DNA of 64,000 nt, taken from Aquilonibacter sp963703325. GTDB taxonomy: Bacteria; Vulcanimicrobiota; Vulcanimicrobiia; Vulcanimicrobiales; Vulcanimicrobiaceae. The stretch spans positions 806,001 to 870,000 of the forward strand of contig OY969805.1 in NCBI GenBank assembly GCA_963703325.1, written 5' to 3'. Below the pieces are notes generated by a model, which saw nothing but the letters and a program-made list of their open reading frames with translations, was not told the DNA's origin and ran no database searches. Positions within the stretch are counted from its first letter, which is position 1. Each line of letters opens with the position of its first letter. The translations under genes and the position numbers were made by a program. Positions 53,632 to 62,649 of this stretch are shown here, in pieces.

Positions 53632-53899
53632 CGATCGAACCAACGAGGCGAGGAGCATCGGCATGTGCGGCCGTGAATTTATTCGCTTCGTCTTTGAGAT
53701 GCTGGTCAATATACGATGCCATGGCGTGGATATCGTCTTTGTTGGGTGTCTCCGAAAGCCCGACCGATTTTTGGATCAGCTTTCCAAGAGCGGCATAGTC
53801 GTCTTTCTTGAGCGTACTCCACTCCTTATAGACCTCCGGCGACGCGTGCAGGACGTGAAGAAAGCCCGCGGCAGTTGCGCGCTGTTGTACCTCGGTCAT
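53612..53899 (-). CDS. Putative RiPP precursor peptide
   Basis: The 95-residue product has a helical N-terminal part (MTEVQQRATAAGFLHVLHAS, then KKDDYAALGKLIQKSVGL and DDIHAMASYIDQHLKDE) resembling Nif11/NHLP-type leaders: a repeated phe-leu helix, a DPE-like SPE, and a proline-bounded second helix. The tail after about residue 76, AAHADAPRLVGSIAMMQQS, is short and flexible. It is the last gene of the operon containing a fused TfuA-YcaO protein and a methyltransferase, the usual place for a substrate peptide. The APR tripeptide recalls thioamidated thiovarsolin cores. There is a weak GGAG about ten bases upstream. Confidence 0.65.
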   Translation of the reverse strand: MTEVQQRATAAGFLHVLHASPEVYKEWSTLKKDDYAALGKLIQKSVGLSETPNKDDIHAMASYIDQHLKDEANKFTAAHADAPRLVGSIAMMQQS

Positions 53900-53972
53900 A
53901 GCGATAACACTCCGTTAATCAAGAACCGTGGATCGAATGCGTTCCGTGGAATTCAAGCGAGTCCTTGGTTCA

Positions 53973-54836
53973 TCACTGTCCAATGCCGGCCACAACGAGT
54001 CGCAGCGAAAGTGTAACGCGCACGAGTCCATCGCTGTCCGCCGGCGCATGCGCAAGTGTGTGCTCCCGTATGCTTTTTCGCAGCGAAGCGTCGAGCAGGC
54101 CGAGCGGATAGGTGCGCTGGAGCAGCGCCCAAAGCTGCGCCGGGGAGCATGCGCCCGCCAACGCATAGCGCTCGATCGTATGGGTATTTAGTCCTATATC
54201 GGCGAGGAGCGCCTGCAGGGCATCGTCTCGCTCGATCGGCTCGCGCCCCGGCACCAGCGGCGCAAACCTGGGAAACTGGCCGCGAACGACGCCAATAGCT
54301 TCACGCATGAGCCTCACGATCGTATCGCCGGCGAGCGGGTCCTCGACGACGAAGACGAGCACGCCGCCGGGGCGGAGTGCATCGCGCAGGCGTTCGATCA
54401 CGGCACGGACGCGTGGCATCGACATGAAGCTCAGGTGGGCGGTGGCGACGTCATACATGCCCCGGCCCATGTCGCAGCCCGATGCGTCGCCGCAGACGAG
54501 CGCCGCCGTAGGAACTCGCTCGCGCGCGCGATCGATTTCGTTATCACAAAGATCGACGCCGCTCAGCGCGACCTCGGGGCCGAATGTTTGCGCCAGGAGC
54601 GCGAGCAGCGCTCCGTCGCCACAGCCCACGTCGAGAATACTGTGCGCGGTTGGCGCCAGCGCTTTGATCCGCGCCGCCAGCACCTCGTACGACGTTTGGC
54701 AGCTTGGGGTTCGTAACGTCGAGACAAGGCTCGCCGTCCCGTCGTTAAAGGCGCGATGAAAGGCGATGAGGTGTTCGTTCCAGTCATCGGGCGTCGCCGC
54801 GTCACCGGCAATCACCCGATCGAGATAGCGCGTCAT
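53973..54836 (-). CDS. Class I SAM-dependent methyltransferase in RiPP cluster
   Basis: The product has 287 residues. Motif I is ILDVGCGDGALLALLA (near residue 68), followed by the acidic residue GVDLCDNEIDRA and motif LRPGGVLVFVVED. There is an N-terminal helical extension and a C-terminal region with three Cys. It starts at ATG 54836 immediately after the TfuA-YcaO stop (no gap), so translation is coupled. It probably methylates the modified peptide, though the target is unknown. Confidence 0.85.
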   Translation of the reverse strand: MTRYLDRVIAGDAATPDDWNEHLIAFHRAFNDGTASLVSTLRTPSCQTSYEVLAARIKALAPTAHSILDVGCGDGALLALLAQTFGPEVALSGVDLCDNEIDRARERVPTAALVCGDASGCDMGRGMYDVATAHLSFMSMPRVRAVIERLRDALRPGGVLVFVVEDPLAGDTIVRLMREAIGVVRGQFPRFAPLVPGREPIERDDALQALLADIGLNTHTIERYALAGACSPAQLWALLQRTYPLGLLDASLRKSIREHTLAHAPADSDGLVRVTLSLRLVVAGIGQ

Positions 54837-56801
54837 CTACGCCCCCATTTGCAGCGCGAACGGGTTGAGGATCGAGCGCGCGCGTAAACCCAGATGCCCG
54901 GTGAAGACGTACGTTTCGAGTCCCGGAACGATGGTGCGGACCACGCGTATGGGCAGTTCCGGCGGCGAGAGATCGACGGCAATCGCGCGGGCAATACCGT
55001 ACGCGCGCAGTGCGTCGAGTGTAAGGCGCAGATCGAGAGCTAGATCGTCACTGGCGCGGTCGGGCAGGCTCGCGAGCGAGATTCGCCGGCTCGGGACGTC
55101 ATAGTACCACTGTCCGGTCGGAATGACGTTGAGCCGGCGCGCGTGTGTTCCCATGATGCCGGCGGGATCGTCCGGGCGTAAAATATCCTCGCGCGCAGCC
55201 TGAATGTCGACGGCGCGGCTTTGCACAGCCTCGGTAAGCGCGCGTGTCAGTGCATGTGCGGGGGAGAGCGCGCAACCCAAACCCAGGTGCGCCATCGGCG
55301 CCAAGGCGTCCGGCTCAGCGACCGAGGCGATCACCGTTACCGGCAACGTACCTTCCGGCAGCGCTAGTGCTCGAACCGTCAGACCGGCAGCTCGGATGGC
55401 ATGAGAGATTCGGTCGACGTTCGCCTCACCCGCGGGCAGGTCGATCTCAGCGGCAAACCCATGATCGGTGGCATCCGGACCCAGATAAAATCGCGGCGTG
55501 AGCGAACAACGGACGTGATACATCGTCCACGCGTGGCGCTCGATTAATTCGCACAGTGCGTGATAGACCGCTTCGGTGAGATTATTGCCCGACGCAAGCC
55601 CGTTGGTCGACGTAACGTCGAACAATCGTTCCCCGAACCACGGACACTGCACCATCGCGAGCGGCACCGCAAGCACATCGCCCGAGAGCAGGTCCGTTCC
55701 GAGCACGCAGTCGACGACGAGATCGCCCGCGACCGCGCGCATGCCGCATTCGTCGAGGTCGATGCGCTGGCCGACCACGCGCAGTGATTCTTTGAACACC
55801 GGTAGATTCACGGCGGCGCCGATCTGCCGCTCCGTCGCCTCCATGACTGCGCTTGCGATCGCGCCTTCACGCGTCATGCCCTTGCCGTTGTAGACGCCGA
55901 GGAGATCCGGAGAGTTCGGCACGAGCGCCGAATACGTCGGAATGCCGGTTCGATCCAGATACGTCGTGTCGGCAAGGCGCGTGATGCCGTAGCGCCGGCG
56001 GAGTTCCGGGACCAACGCGAGCGTCTGCTCGAAGGGGACGGCGCGGTCGTAGGTTCCTGACGCCTTGGGAACCGACGGCGCGAGCGCGAGCGGCGCGCTT
56101 CGGCGCGGCGGATGCGATGCGATCGTCACGACGGTCGGCGCGATTGTCGCATCGGTTCGCGCACTATCGCGCTCGAGCGCACGCAGCACCCTCCGCATCG
56201 CGAAACGCGCATCCCAACGCTTGAGATCGCCGAAGCGCTCGGCCAGTACGGCGATGGCTTTGCGGGCGGGAAGCGGCGCAAGGCCGACGACGTCATCCCA
56301 CGTCCGGTCCATGTAGAAGATCGCGCGCGCCCGCGCAATCAATTCGCCGCGCTCGGGCGCGGTGAGCAGCCCGCGATGATGAGCAAGCCGCGCGAGGTAC
56401 CGCACGTTGACCAGCGGTACCGTCAACGCCTCGAGCGATTGCGGATGCGTCAAGACGGCGACCTCGTCGTCGCCATCGATCGCGCCGCTTGCGTACCATC
56501 CTGCGATCGCGCCCAGCGGCGTGAAACCGTACGGCGCGCATTCCACCGCGCGCAACGCACCCATGCTGGCTGCGCCGAACAACCGCGCGTCGCGCAGCGC
56601 CGCAAAGCACTCTTTCGGGGACGGAGCAAGGTCATGGTGAAAGACGCCGTCGATCAAAAGGACGGCATCGTACTCACGCGCTGCGCGCTCGACATCGCCA
56701 CGCGCGGCCGGTGGAAGATAGGTTACGGAATCGAGCTCCGGACGATCTTGCGCCGGCAGCGATGGACCGGCGAAAACCGCCAAACGACGGTGAGCGTGCA
56801 C
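54837..56801 (-). CDS. Fused TfuA-YcaO cyclodehydratase/thioamidation protein
   Basis: The 654 residues from GTG 56801 comprise two domains. TfuA (about 1-215): LAVFAGPSLPAQDRPELD, DAVLLIDGVFHHDLAPSPKE, LFGAASMGALRAVECAPYGF, AIDGDDEVAVLTHP. YcaO (about 290-654): IASAVMEATERQIGA, ASGNNLTEAVYHALCELIERHAW, both ATP-binding motifs, with a C-terminal NPFALQMGA. YcaO enzymes phosphorylate the backbone amide to make azolines or thioamides; TfuA partners are linked to thioamide formation. Fusion of the two in one chain has been noted in genome surveys. The precursor and methyltransferase follow directly. Confidence 0.93.
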   Translation of the reverse strand: MHAHRRLAVFAGPSLPAQDRPELDSVTYLPPAARGDVERAAREYDAVLLIDGVFHHDLAPSPKECFAALRDARLFGAASMGALRAVECAPYGFTPLGAIAGWYASGAIDGDDEVAVLTHPQSLEALTVPLVNVRYLARLAHHRGLLTAPERGELIARARAIFYMDRTWDDVVGLAPLPARKAIAVLAERFGDLKRWDARFAMRRVLRALERDSARTDATIAPTVVTIASHPPRRSAPLALAPSVPKASGTYDRAVPFEQTLALVPELRRRYGITRLADTTYLDRTGIPTYSALVPNSPDLLGVYNGKGMTREGAIASAVMEATERQIGAAVNLPVFKESLRVVGQRIDLDECGMRAVAGDLVVDCVLGTDLLSGDVLAVPLAMVQCPWFGERLFDVTSTNGLASGNNLTEAVYHALCELIERHAWTMYHVRCSLTPRFYLGPDATDHGFAAEIDLPAGEANVDRISHAIRAAGLTVRALALPEGTLPVTVIASVAEPDALAPMAHLGLGCALSPAHALTRALTEAVQSRAVDIQAAREDILRPDDPAGIMGTHARRLNVIPTGQWYYDVPSRRISLASLPDRASDDLALDLRLTLDALRAYGIARAIAVDLSPPELPIRVVRTIVPGLETYVFTGHLGLRARSILNPFALQMGA

Positions 56802-56810
56802 GCGCCGCCC

Positions 56811-58550
56811 TTAGCCGAGCGCCGCAGCGTTTTGAGCGGCCGTGAGCGTCGCATAACGTTCGCGCACGCGCACCGCTTCGATATGATCGTAGGCTCGGGA
56901 AGCTTCGCGGGCCAGCTCTTCGAGCGACTCGATTTCTTCCGGATCGAGCTGCGCGCCGTTGCGATGTGCGCCGTAGAGTACGAACGAGACGAGTTCGTGG
57001 CGAACCGTGACCGGCATAGCCAAGACATAGTATTTGGCTTGCTCGCGATCCAGGTGGCCGCGCAGTTCCTCAAGCCACACGCGCTGCTCGCCCGACTGCA
57101 ACATGCGCACCAAGAGATGATTCGCCTCAAAGCCGGGCGGCGCGACCGTTGTGTTGCTCGAGGTGGCGAGCCCCTCGAAGCGAGAGCCGTCACTCGAGCG
57201 GCGGTACAGCGCCGCCGCACTGAGTAGCAGCGCGTCCGCCGGCGCCTGCACGAGTCCGTCGGCGACTGCCGATTCCTCGGTCGCGTACGGCAGCGCGCGA
57301 GCAACACGGCGCAGGTAGTCCTCGGCCGCGCGGCGCCCGCGGAAGAAGACGACTTCGACACCATTCTGAACGGCGCGGTTGATGCGATCGAGCAGAAAGC
57401 CGATGCCGATGGTCGCCAGCAACTCGATCCCGGTGGCAAACCGGCCTTCCGAAAGAAGATGTCCGGCGGTCCAATCGAGCAACGACACGAATGCGATCGC
57501 GAACACCGAGAGAATGCCGTACGCGAGCGCGCGGTTGAGCACGAAGTTGATATCGAGCACGCGGTGTTTGAGCACCGCGTACATCACGCTGATCGGCATG
57601 ATCACGACGGCAATCCCAATGATCTCCGAGAGCCAGCGCGGCACCGCCGGCACGAAATAGATCGCATACGCGATAAACGAAATGATCAAGCCGGGCACGA
57701 GGAATCCGAAGCGCTGCCGTACCTGCGGCGAGGCGTACTTATATTTTTTGATGACGACGTACGTCGCGAGTGCGAACGCGGCGAGCGGTATCCACACGTC
57801 GAGCGCGCTGCTCCAAAACGAATAGCCGTCGCGCTCCCACTCGAACCACGCCACCGAATACGCTACGAAGGCGGCGGCGATCGCGATCCACATCGCACGA
57901 TCGAACGTTCGCGTGAAGCCCGTCAATCGATCGTCGGGGAATCGCATTACGAACGGTAAGAGCGGAAGCACCGCGAAATTTCCCCACACCGTCGTGAGCG
58001 AGAAGGTGAGCACCGCGAACGCGCCCGGCGAAAGATACGCTTGATAGAAGGCCATCGACGGTTGCGTGGAGAGAAATCCGGTTGCGAACGCGTAGAAACT
58101 CCACGTCATGACGTTCGGACGCAAAAATACCAGCACGAACGCGATCGCCACAAAGATCGTCGCGGGAAGAATTGCAATAATTCCCAGCAGCTGCACGGTT
58201 CGCGAAAATGATGCGAGCGGTACGGCCGTCATCGTTACGGTGTACGCGCGGCCATCGGGGCGGCGGAAAGTAAATGTGCCGCGATCGCCCGCGCGCGGGT
58301 AGATGAGTGACGCAAAGCCTTTGCTGAATGGCGTGACGTCGAGCGTGTCGCCGGCGCGAACGCCGGCCAAGTCGGCGGGTGACCCCGGCGCGACCGCATC
58401 GACGCGAAGGGAGAACTGACGCGTCGATCCGACCCCGAATGTGCCGCCGCCCCATACGCCGGCGTAATCCGCGTGCCCGAGCGGTACGTAGAAAATCGCA
58501 ATCACGAGCGCGGTGATCGCGATGAGCACGAGCCGCGCAATGAGCTTCAT
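56811..58550 (-). CDS. PDZ, multi-TM and GAF-like membrane sensor protein
   Basis: The 579-residue product has an N-terminal signal/TM helix, then a PDZ-like domain (LRVDAVAPGSPADLAGVRAGDTLDV, about 47-100), about eight TM helices (115-400), and a cytoplasmic GAF-like region (about 430-560) without recognisable kinase H or G boxes. It starts at ATG 58550 overlapping mscS and ends nine bases before TfuA-YcaO. It could sense envelope stress or peptide and signal to a partner, but lacks an evident output domain. Confidence 0.8.
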   Translation of the reverse strand: MKLIARLVLIAITALVIAIFYVPLGHADYAGVWGGGTFGVGSTRQFSLRVDAVAPGSPADLAGVRAGDTLDVTPFSKGFASLIYPRAGDRGTFTFRRPDGRAYTVTMTAVPLASFSRTVQLLGIIAILPATIFVAIAFVLVFLRPNVMTWSFYAFATGFLSTQPSMAFYQAYLSPGAFAVLTFSLTTVWGNFAVLPLLPFVMRFPDDRLTGFTRTFDRAMWIAIAAAFVAYSVAWFEWERDGYSFWSSALDVWIPLAAFALATYVVIKKYKYASPQVRQRFGFLVPGLIISFIAYAIYFVPAVPRWLSEIIGIAVVIMPISVMYAVLKHRVLDINFVLNRALAYGILSVFAIAFVSLLDWTAGHLLSEGRFATGIELLATIGIGFLLDRINRAVQNGVEVVFFRGRRAAEDYLRRVARALPYATEESAVADGLVQAPADALLLSAAALYRRSSDGSRFEGLATSSNTTVAPPGFEANHLLVRMLQSGEQRVWLEELRGHLDREQAKYYVLAMPVTVRHELVSFVLYGAHRNGAQLDPEEIESLEELAREASRAYDHIEAVRVRERYATLTAAQNAAALG

Positions 58551-60082
58551 GCCGGGTCCGGGCTCGCGTCGGGTGGCGCGACGAACGGCGCAGATGGATC
58601 GTTGCCGAGCGCAATTTCGGCCTTCGCAAGGTTCTCGTACACGCGAAGATTGATCTCGCGGCGCACCTCGAATTGCCGCAGCGGCTTCGTGCGCACGGCG
58701 GCGCGCAACACGATGCCGTTACGCGACATGCTCTCGACGCCGATCCACTCGACCGGTTCGACAATCGCATCCTGCCAGCATGGGTCTGAACGCAGGCCCG
58801 TTAGCGTGTCGCGCAAAACTTCGATCGCTTTGCGCAGGTCGGCGCCGACGGCGATCGTGACGCGGTAATCAACGCGTGCCCACGTTCGCGACGAGTTTAC
58901 GACCTGTATCGCCGAACTGTGGGGAATCGTGATGAGGTTCCCTCGGCCGTCGCGAACCTGCACGACGCGCAGCGTCAAGTGCTCGACGATGCCGTTGGCA
59001 TCACCGATCGCCACGTAGTCACCTTCGACGTACTGATCTTCGAAGAGCACGAGCAATCCGCCGAGGCAGTCGCGAACCAAACTCTGCGCTGCGAATCCAA
59101 TCGCCACCGCCGCGATACCGCCGATCGTCACGACCGATGCGATCGGAACATTCAGCACCGCAAGCGTCCCAAGGATTGCGATCACGATAACGATCGACGT
59201 GCTGAATCCAACCAGCGCCTTCGACATCGTCGGGACGCGCAGCAGTGCGCGCGCTTGGCCGCCCGGCGGCTTGCCGATCGTCGCCCACCACTGCACCACT
59301 TGACGAATCGCGGTCGCGACCACTGCGTCGGCAACAAAGGCTCCGATCCAAACCAACGCGACTCGAATTGCAGTTCGCCGGATCGCTTCGCCGTAGCTGA
59401 CGGTCTGCGGAAATTGCAGCAACGCGTAGATGATCGCTGCCAGCCACAATAGCGGTATGATCCACGCGACGACCGTGGCGGCCCGGCGATTGCGTAAGAA
59501 TCGAAACAGCAGCAAACCGGCAAGCGTAAGCACCGCCAACGCAATTGCCGCGCGAACACTCAGCTCGGTGTTGCGATGGATCGCCTCGGGTTGCCGGCGC
59601 TCGAGCGCCTGGTAGAGTGCGCTCTGCAGCGACGCCTGCCACTGCGCGGCAAGGTCAGCAACGGTGGTATTTGCACGTCGCGCGTCGTCGGTGGTAACGG
59701 TGAGAATCGGGTACGGCGCCGGATGTCGCGCATCCGACACGACCAGCACGTATTCCGCGCCCTCTTTTTGCAGCGCCACCTTAAAGTTCGCCGGATCGTA
59801 GACGGTCTTGCCCGTGTCCGGGTCGGTCGCGAGCACTTGCGAAATCGCGCCCGAAATCAGGAAGCCGCGCGTCTGGATCGGCATTGCGTCGGGAGGCGGG
59901 TTCGCAAGCGCCGCGATTCGCAGCACCGTCGCACCGTCGATGATAACCGGCGCGGTCGCAAAGAGCGTCGCCGCCGGGGTCGCCGTGGGCCCCGGCAATA
60001 CCTGCGCTCCCGCAGACCCGGGGACGGCACTGCAAATGATTGCAGCAATCACGGGTATTAAGAGGTAGCGAAGAGAACGCAT
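58547..60082 (-). CDS. MscS-family mechanosensitive ion channel
   Basis: The product is 511 residues from ATG 60082 (MRSLRYLLIPVIAAIICSAVPGS, signal peptide). An extended periplasmic N-terminal region precedes several TM helices and the MscS core: IGGIAAVAIGFAAQSLVRDCLGGLLVLFEDQYVEGDYV (pore-lining TM3 and the beta-domain start). It is divergent from nadA (15 bp between starts). Located first in the minus-strand gene train leading to the TfuA-YcaO genes, it may be co-transcribed. A longer upstream reading frame is antisense to nadA. Confidence 0.88.
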   Translation of the reverse strand: MRSLRYLLIPVIAAIICSAVPGSAGAQVLPGPTATPAATLFATAPVIIDGATVLRIAALANPPPDAMPIQTRGFLISGAISQVLATDPDTGKTVYDPANFKVALQKEGAEYVLVVSDARHPAPYPILTVTTDDARRANTTVADLAAQWQASLQSALYQALERRQPEAIHRNTELSVRAAIALAVLTLAGLLLFRFLRNRRAATVVAWIIPLLWLAAIIYALLQFPQTVSYGEAIRRTAIRVALVWIGAFVADAVVATAIRQVVQWWATIGKPPGGQARALLRVPTMSKALVGFSTSIVIVIAILGTLAVLNVPIASVVTIGGIAAVAIGFAAQSLVRDCLGGLLVLFEDQYVEGDYVAIGDANGIVEHLTLRVVQVRDGRGNLITIPHSSAIQVVNSSRTWARVDYRVTIAVGADLRKAIEVLRDTLTGLRSDPCWQDAIVEPVEWIGVESMSRNGIVLRAAVRTKPLRQFEVRREINLRVYENLAKAEIALGNDPSAPFVAPPDASPDPA

Positions 60083-60097
60083 CGCCCCCAAGGATTC

Positions 60098-61114
60098 ATG
60101 ACACTCACCGATCTCACCCTCACCGCCGACGTCGAACGCGAGACCATGCCGATTTTCGAGCGCGTCGCGAACGTCATCCCGCGCGTCGAGTGGCCGCTCC
60201 ACGCACCCTATGTGGCGGCGATTAACCGCCTCAAGCGCGAGCGCAATGCGGTGATCCTCGCCCACAACTATCAAGTTCCCGAGATCTACCACACCGTCGC
60301 TGACATCGTCGGCGATTCGCTTGCGCTTGCTATCCAAGCCGCTAAAACCGACGCGGACGTCATCGTCCTGTGTGGCGTGCACTTCATGGCCGAGACCGCC
60401 AAGTTGGTCAATCCCAGTAAGACCGTCCTCGTGCCCGATCTGCGCGCGGGATGCTCGCTCGCCGAATCGATCACCGCCGACGATGTTCGCCTGCTGCGCG
60501 AACGCTATCCCGGCGTGCCGGTCGTAACCTACGTCAACACGTCGGCGGCGGTGAAGGCGGAATCCGATGTCTGCGTCACCAGCGGCAACGCGGTCGAAAT
60601 CGTCGAGGCGCTCAACGTGCCGCGCGTGATCTTTCTTCCCGACGAATATCTGGCAAAGTACGTCGCGTCGAAAACCACCACCGAGATCATCGCGTGGAAA
60701 GGTCACTGTGAGGTGCACGAGCGCTTCACCGGTGCCGACGTTCGCAAGTTCCGCGAAGGCGATCCAACGCTGGTGGTGATCGCACATCCCGAGTGCCCGC
60801 CGGACGTGCTTGCCGAAGCCGATTACGTCGGATCGACGCACGGAATGGTCGAGTACGTCGGAGAGCATCAGCACGCTCGGGTGTTGCTGATGACCGAGTG
60901 CTCGATGGCCGACAACGTGGCCGGCACATATCCCAGCGTCGAGTTCGTGCGCCCGTGCAACCTCTGCCCGCACATGAAGCGCAACACGCTTCCAAAAATT
61001 CTGCACAGCCTCGAAACGATGCAGTACGAAGTAACGGTCGATCCCGCGGTTGCGCAACGTGCCCGCATGGCGGTCGATCGCATGCTCGAGTTTAGCCGCT
61101 CGCGTCAATCATGA
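60098..61114 (+). CDS. nadA: Quinolinate synthase
   Basis: The 338-residue NadA is a 4Fe-4S enzyme joining iminoaspartate and dihydroxyacetone phosphate to make quinolinate. The cluster Cys are in VLCGVHFMAET, AHPECPPDV and RPCNLCPHMK (about residues 92, 232, 290). AAGGA is four bases before ATG 60098. It is the first gene of nadA-nadB-nadC, with an ATGA overlap to nadB. Confidence 0.97.
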   Translation: MTLTDLTLTADVERETMPIFERVANVIPRVEWPLHAPYVAAINRLKRERNAVILAHNYQVPEIYHTVADIVGDSLALAIQAAKTDADVIVLCGVHFMAETAKLVNPSKTVLVPDLRAGCSLAESITADDVRLLRERYPGVPVVTYVNTSAAVKAESDVCVTSGNAVEIVEALNVPRVIFLPDEYLAKYVASKTTTEIIAWKGHCEVHERFTGADVRKFREGDPTLVVIAHPECPPDVLAEADYVGSTHGMVEYVGEHQHARVLLMTECSMADNVAGTYPSVEFVRPCNLCPHMKRNTLPKILHSLETMQYEVTVDPAVAQRARMAVDRMLEFSRSRQS

Positions 61115-62649
61115 ACGTTCATCGCACCGGCGTCGTGGTCGTGGGGGCCGGCATCGCCGGGCTGATGGCCGCGCTCAAACTCGCGCCGATGCCGGTCACG
61201 GTTTTGTGCAAACGGCGTCTGGGGAGTGGTGCGGCCACGGATTGGGCGCAAGGCGGAATCGCCGCAGCGATGGGTGCCGATGATTCGCCGTCGCTGCACG
61301 CGATCGATACGCAACGCGCGGGTGCGGGCATCAGCGACGCACGCATCGTCAAGATTCTCACCAGCGACGCGCCGGCTCGAATCGAGGAGCTGTTAGAGCT
61401 CGGCGCGACCTTCGATCGCGACGAATCGGGCGAACTCGCACTCGGGCGCGAGGCCGCGCATCAGCGCCGCCGCATCGTCAAAGCCGGCGGCGATGCAACC
61501 GGACACGAGATCCTCAACACGTTGATTGCGGCTGTTCGCGAGTCGCCGTCGATTACGGTCATCGAAGACGTCACCGCCGACGATATCATTCTCGACGACG
61601 ACCTCGTTGCGGGCGTGTACGCGCACGGAAGCGACAACGTTGCGCATGCATATCTGGCGCCCGCGGTTGTGCTTGCGACCGGAGGCATCGGCCGCCTGTA
61701 TCGCTACACCACCAATCCGGTGGAAGCTACCGGCGACGGCATTGCGATGGCGGCACGCTGCGGCGCGTTGCTGGCCGACATGGAGTTCGTGCAATTTCAT
61801 CCGACGGCGCTCGCAATCGGTGCCGACCCGATGCCGCTCGTGACCGAAGCGGTCCGTGGCGAAGGTGCCGTGCTGCTCAACGATTTGGGCGAGCGCTTCA
61901 TGCTCGCGATTCATCCTGACGCGGAGCTCGCACCGCGCGATGTCGTTGCTCGCGCGATCTTCGAACAATTGCAGCGCGGCCGTTTGGTCGGGCTCGATGC
62001 GAGCGCTGCGATCGGCGACGCGTTTCCGCGTGAATTTCCGACGGTCTTCGGTTTTTGCCAAGCGGCGGGTATCGATCCGCGCACGGCGCGCATTCCGGTT
62101 GCTCCCGCGGCACACTACTTCATGGGCGGAATTGCGGTCGACGAGTGGGGACGCTCGTCTCTCGAAGGCCTGTGGGCCTGCGGTGAGGCAAGCGCGAGCG
62201 GCGTGCACGGCGCGAACCGGCTCGCCAGCAATTCGCTGCTCGAAGCGTTGGTTTACGGCGCGCGCGTCGCCGAAAATATCGCCGGTGCTCAACACGGAAG
62301 AAGTGAGCCACACGATGTGGATGAAGGTTTGGAGCACAGGAGGTGCGCCCGTCCGGAGGACGGCCAAACCGTCCAAGCTACGAGTGACCTGCGCAACTTG
62401 ATGTATGCCAACGTCGGGCTCGTGCGTAGCGAATTCGGATTGCGCGAGGCGCTCTCGCGCATCGAAGCGCTGGAAGCGGCGTTTCCCCGCGCCGGCAACG
62501 AATTGCGCAATCTGCTCGTCGTCGGTCGGCTGATCGCCGAAGCAGCCCTGGCGCGTAGAGAGAGCCGGGGTAGCCACTATCGCAGCGACTATCCATCGAC
62601 GGACGACGCACTTGCCAAACGCTCTTTCACGCGTCTTGTCGGCGCATAA
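61111..62649 (+). CDS. nadB: L-aspartate oxidase
   Basis: The 512-residue NadB oxidises aspartate to iminoaspartate with FAD. Signatures: VVVGAGIAGLMAALKLA, GAATDWAQGGIAAAMG, VLATGGIGRLYRYTTNP, VQFHPTAL, and HYFMGGIAVDEWGRS with the flavin-domain end GVHGANRLASNSLLEALVYG. Residues of about 400-422, in the variable linker before the C-terminal helical domain, correspond to a palindromic element that is repeated downstream of nadC. The C-terminus overlaps nadC by up to 38 bases. Confidence 0.96.
   Translation: MNVHRTGVVVVGAGIAGLMAALKLAPMPVTVLCKRRLGSGAATDWAQGGIAAAMGADDSPSLHAIDTQRAGAGISDARIVKILTSDAPARIEELLELGATFDRDESGELALGREAAHQRRRIVKAGGDATGHEILNTLIAAVRESPSITVIEDVTADDIILDDDLVAGVYAHGSDNVAHAYLAPAVVLATGGIGRLYRYTTNPVEATGDGIAMAARCGALLADMEFVQFHPTALAIGADPMPLVTEAVRGEGAVLLNDLGERFMLAIHPDAELAPRDVVARAIFEQLQRGRLVGLDASAAIGDAFPREFPTVFGFCQAAGIDPRTARIPVAPAAHYFMGGIAVDEWGRSSLEGLWACGEASASGVHGANRLASNSLLEALVYGARVAENIAGAQHGRSEPHDVDEGLEHRRCARPEDGQTVQATSDLRNLMYANVGLVRSEFGLREALSRIEALEAAFPRAGNELRNLLVVGRLIAEAALARRESRGSHYRSDYPSTDDALAKRSFTRLVGA
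62308..62374 (+). repeat. Structured palindromic element inside nadB, copy 1
   Basis: The hairpin CCACA-CGA-TGTGG (62308-62320) is followed by a stem GGTTTGG / CCAAACC (62326-62332 with 62364-62370) that encloses hairpins GCAC-AGGAG-GTGC and CCGTCC-GGA-GGACGG. It is translated in frame as part of NadB (EPHDVDEGLEHRRC...). The same fold, with compensatory changes, recurs at 63488-63540. Confidence 0.75.

Noticed and set aside
60083..61108. N-terminal extension of the mscS reading frame
   Set aside because: The stretch is antisense to nadA; the mscS signal peptide begins at ATG 60082.
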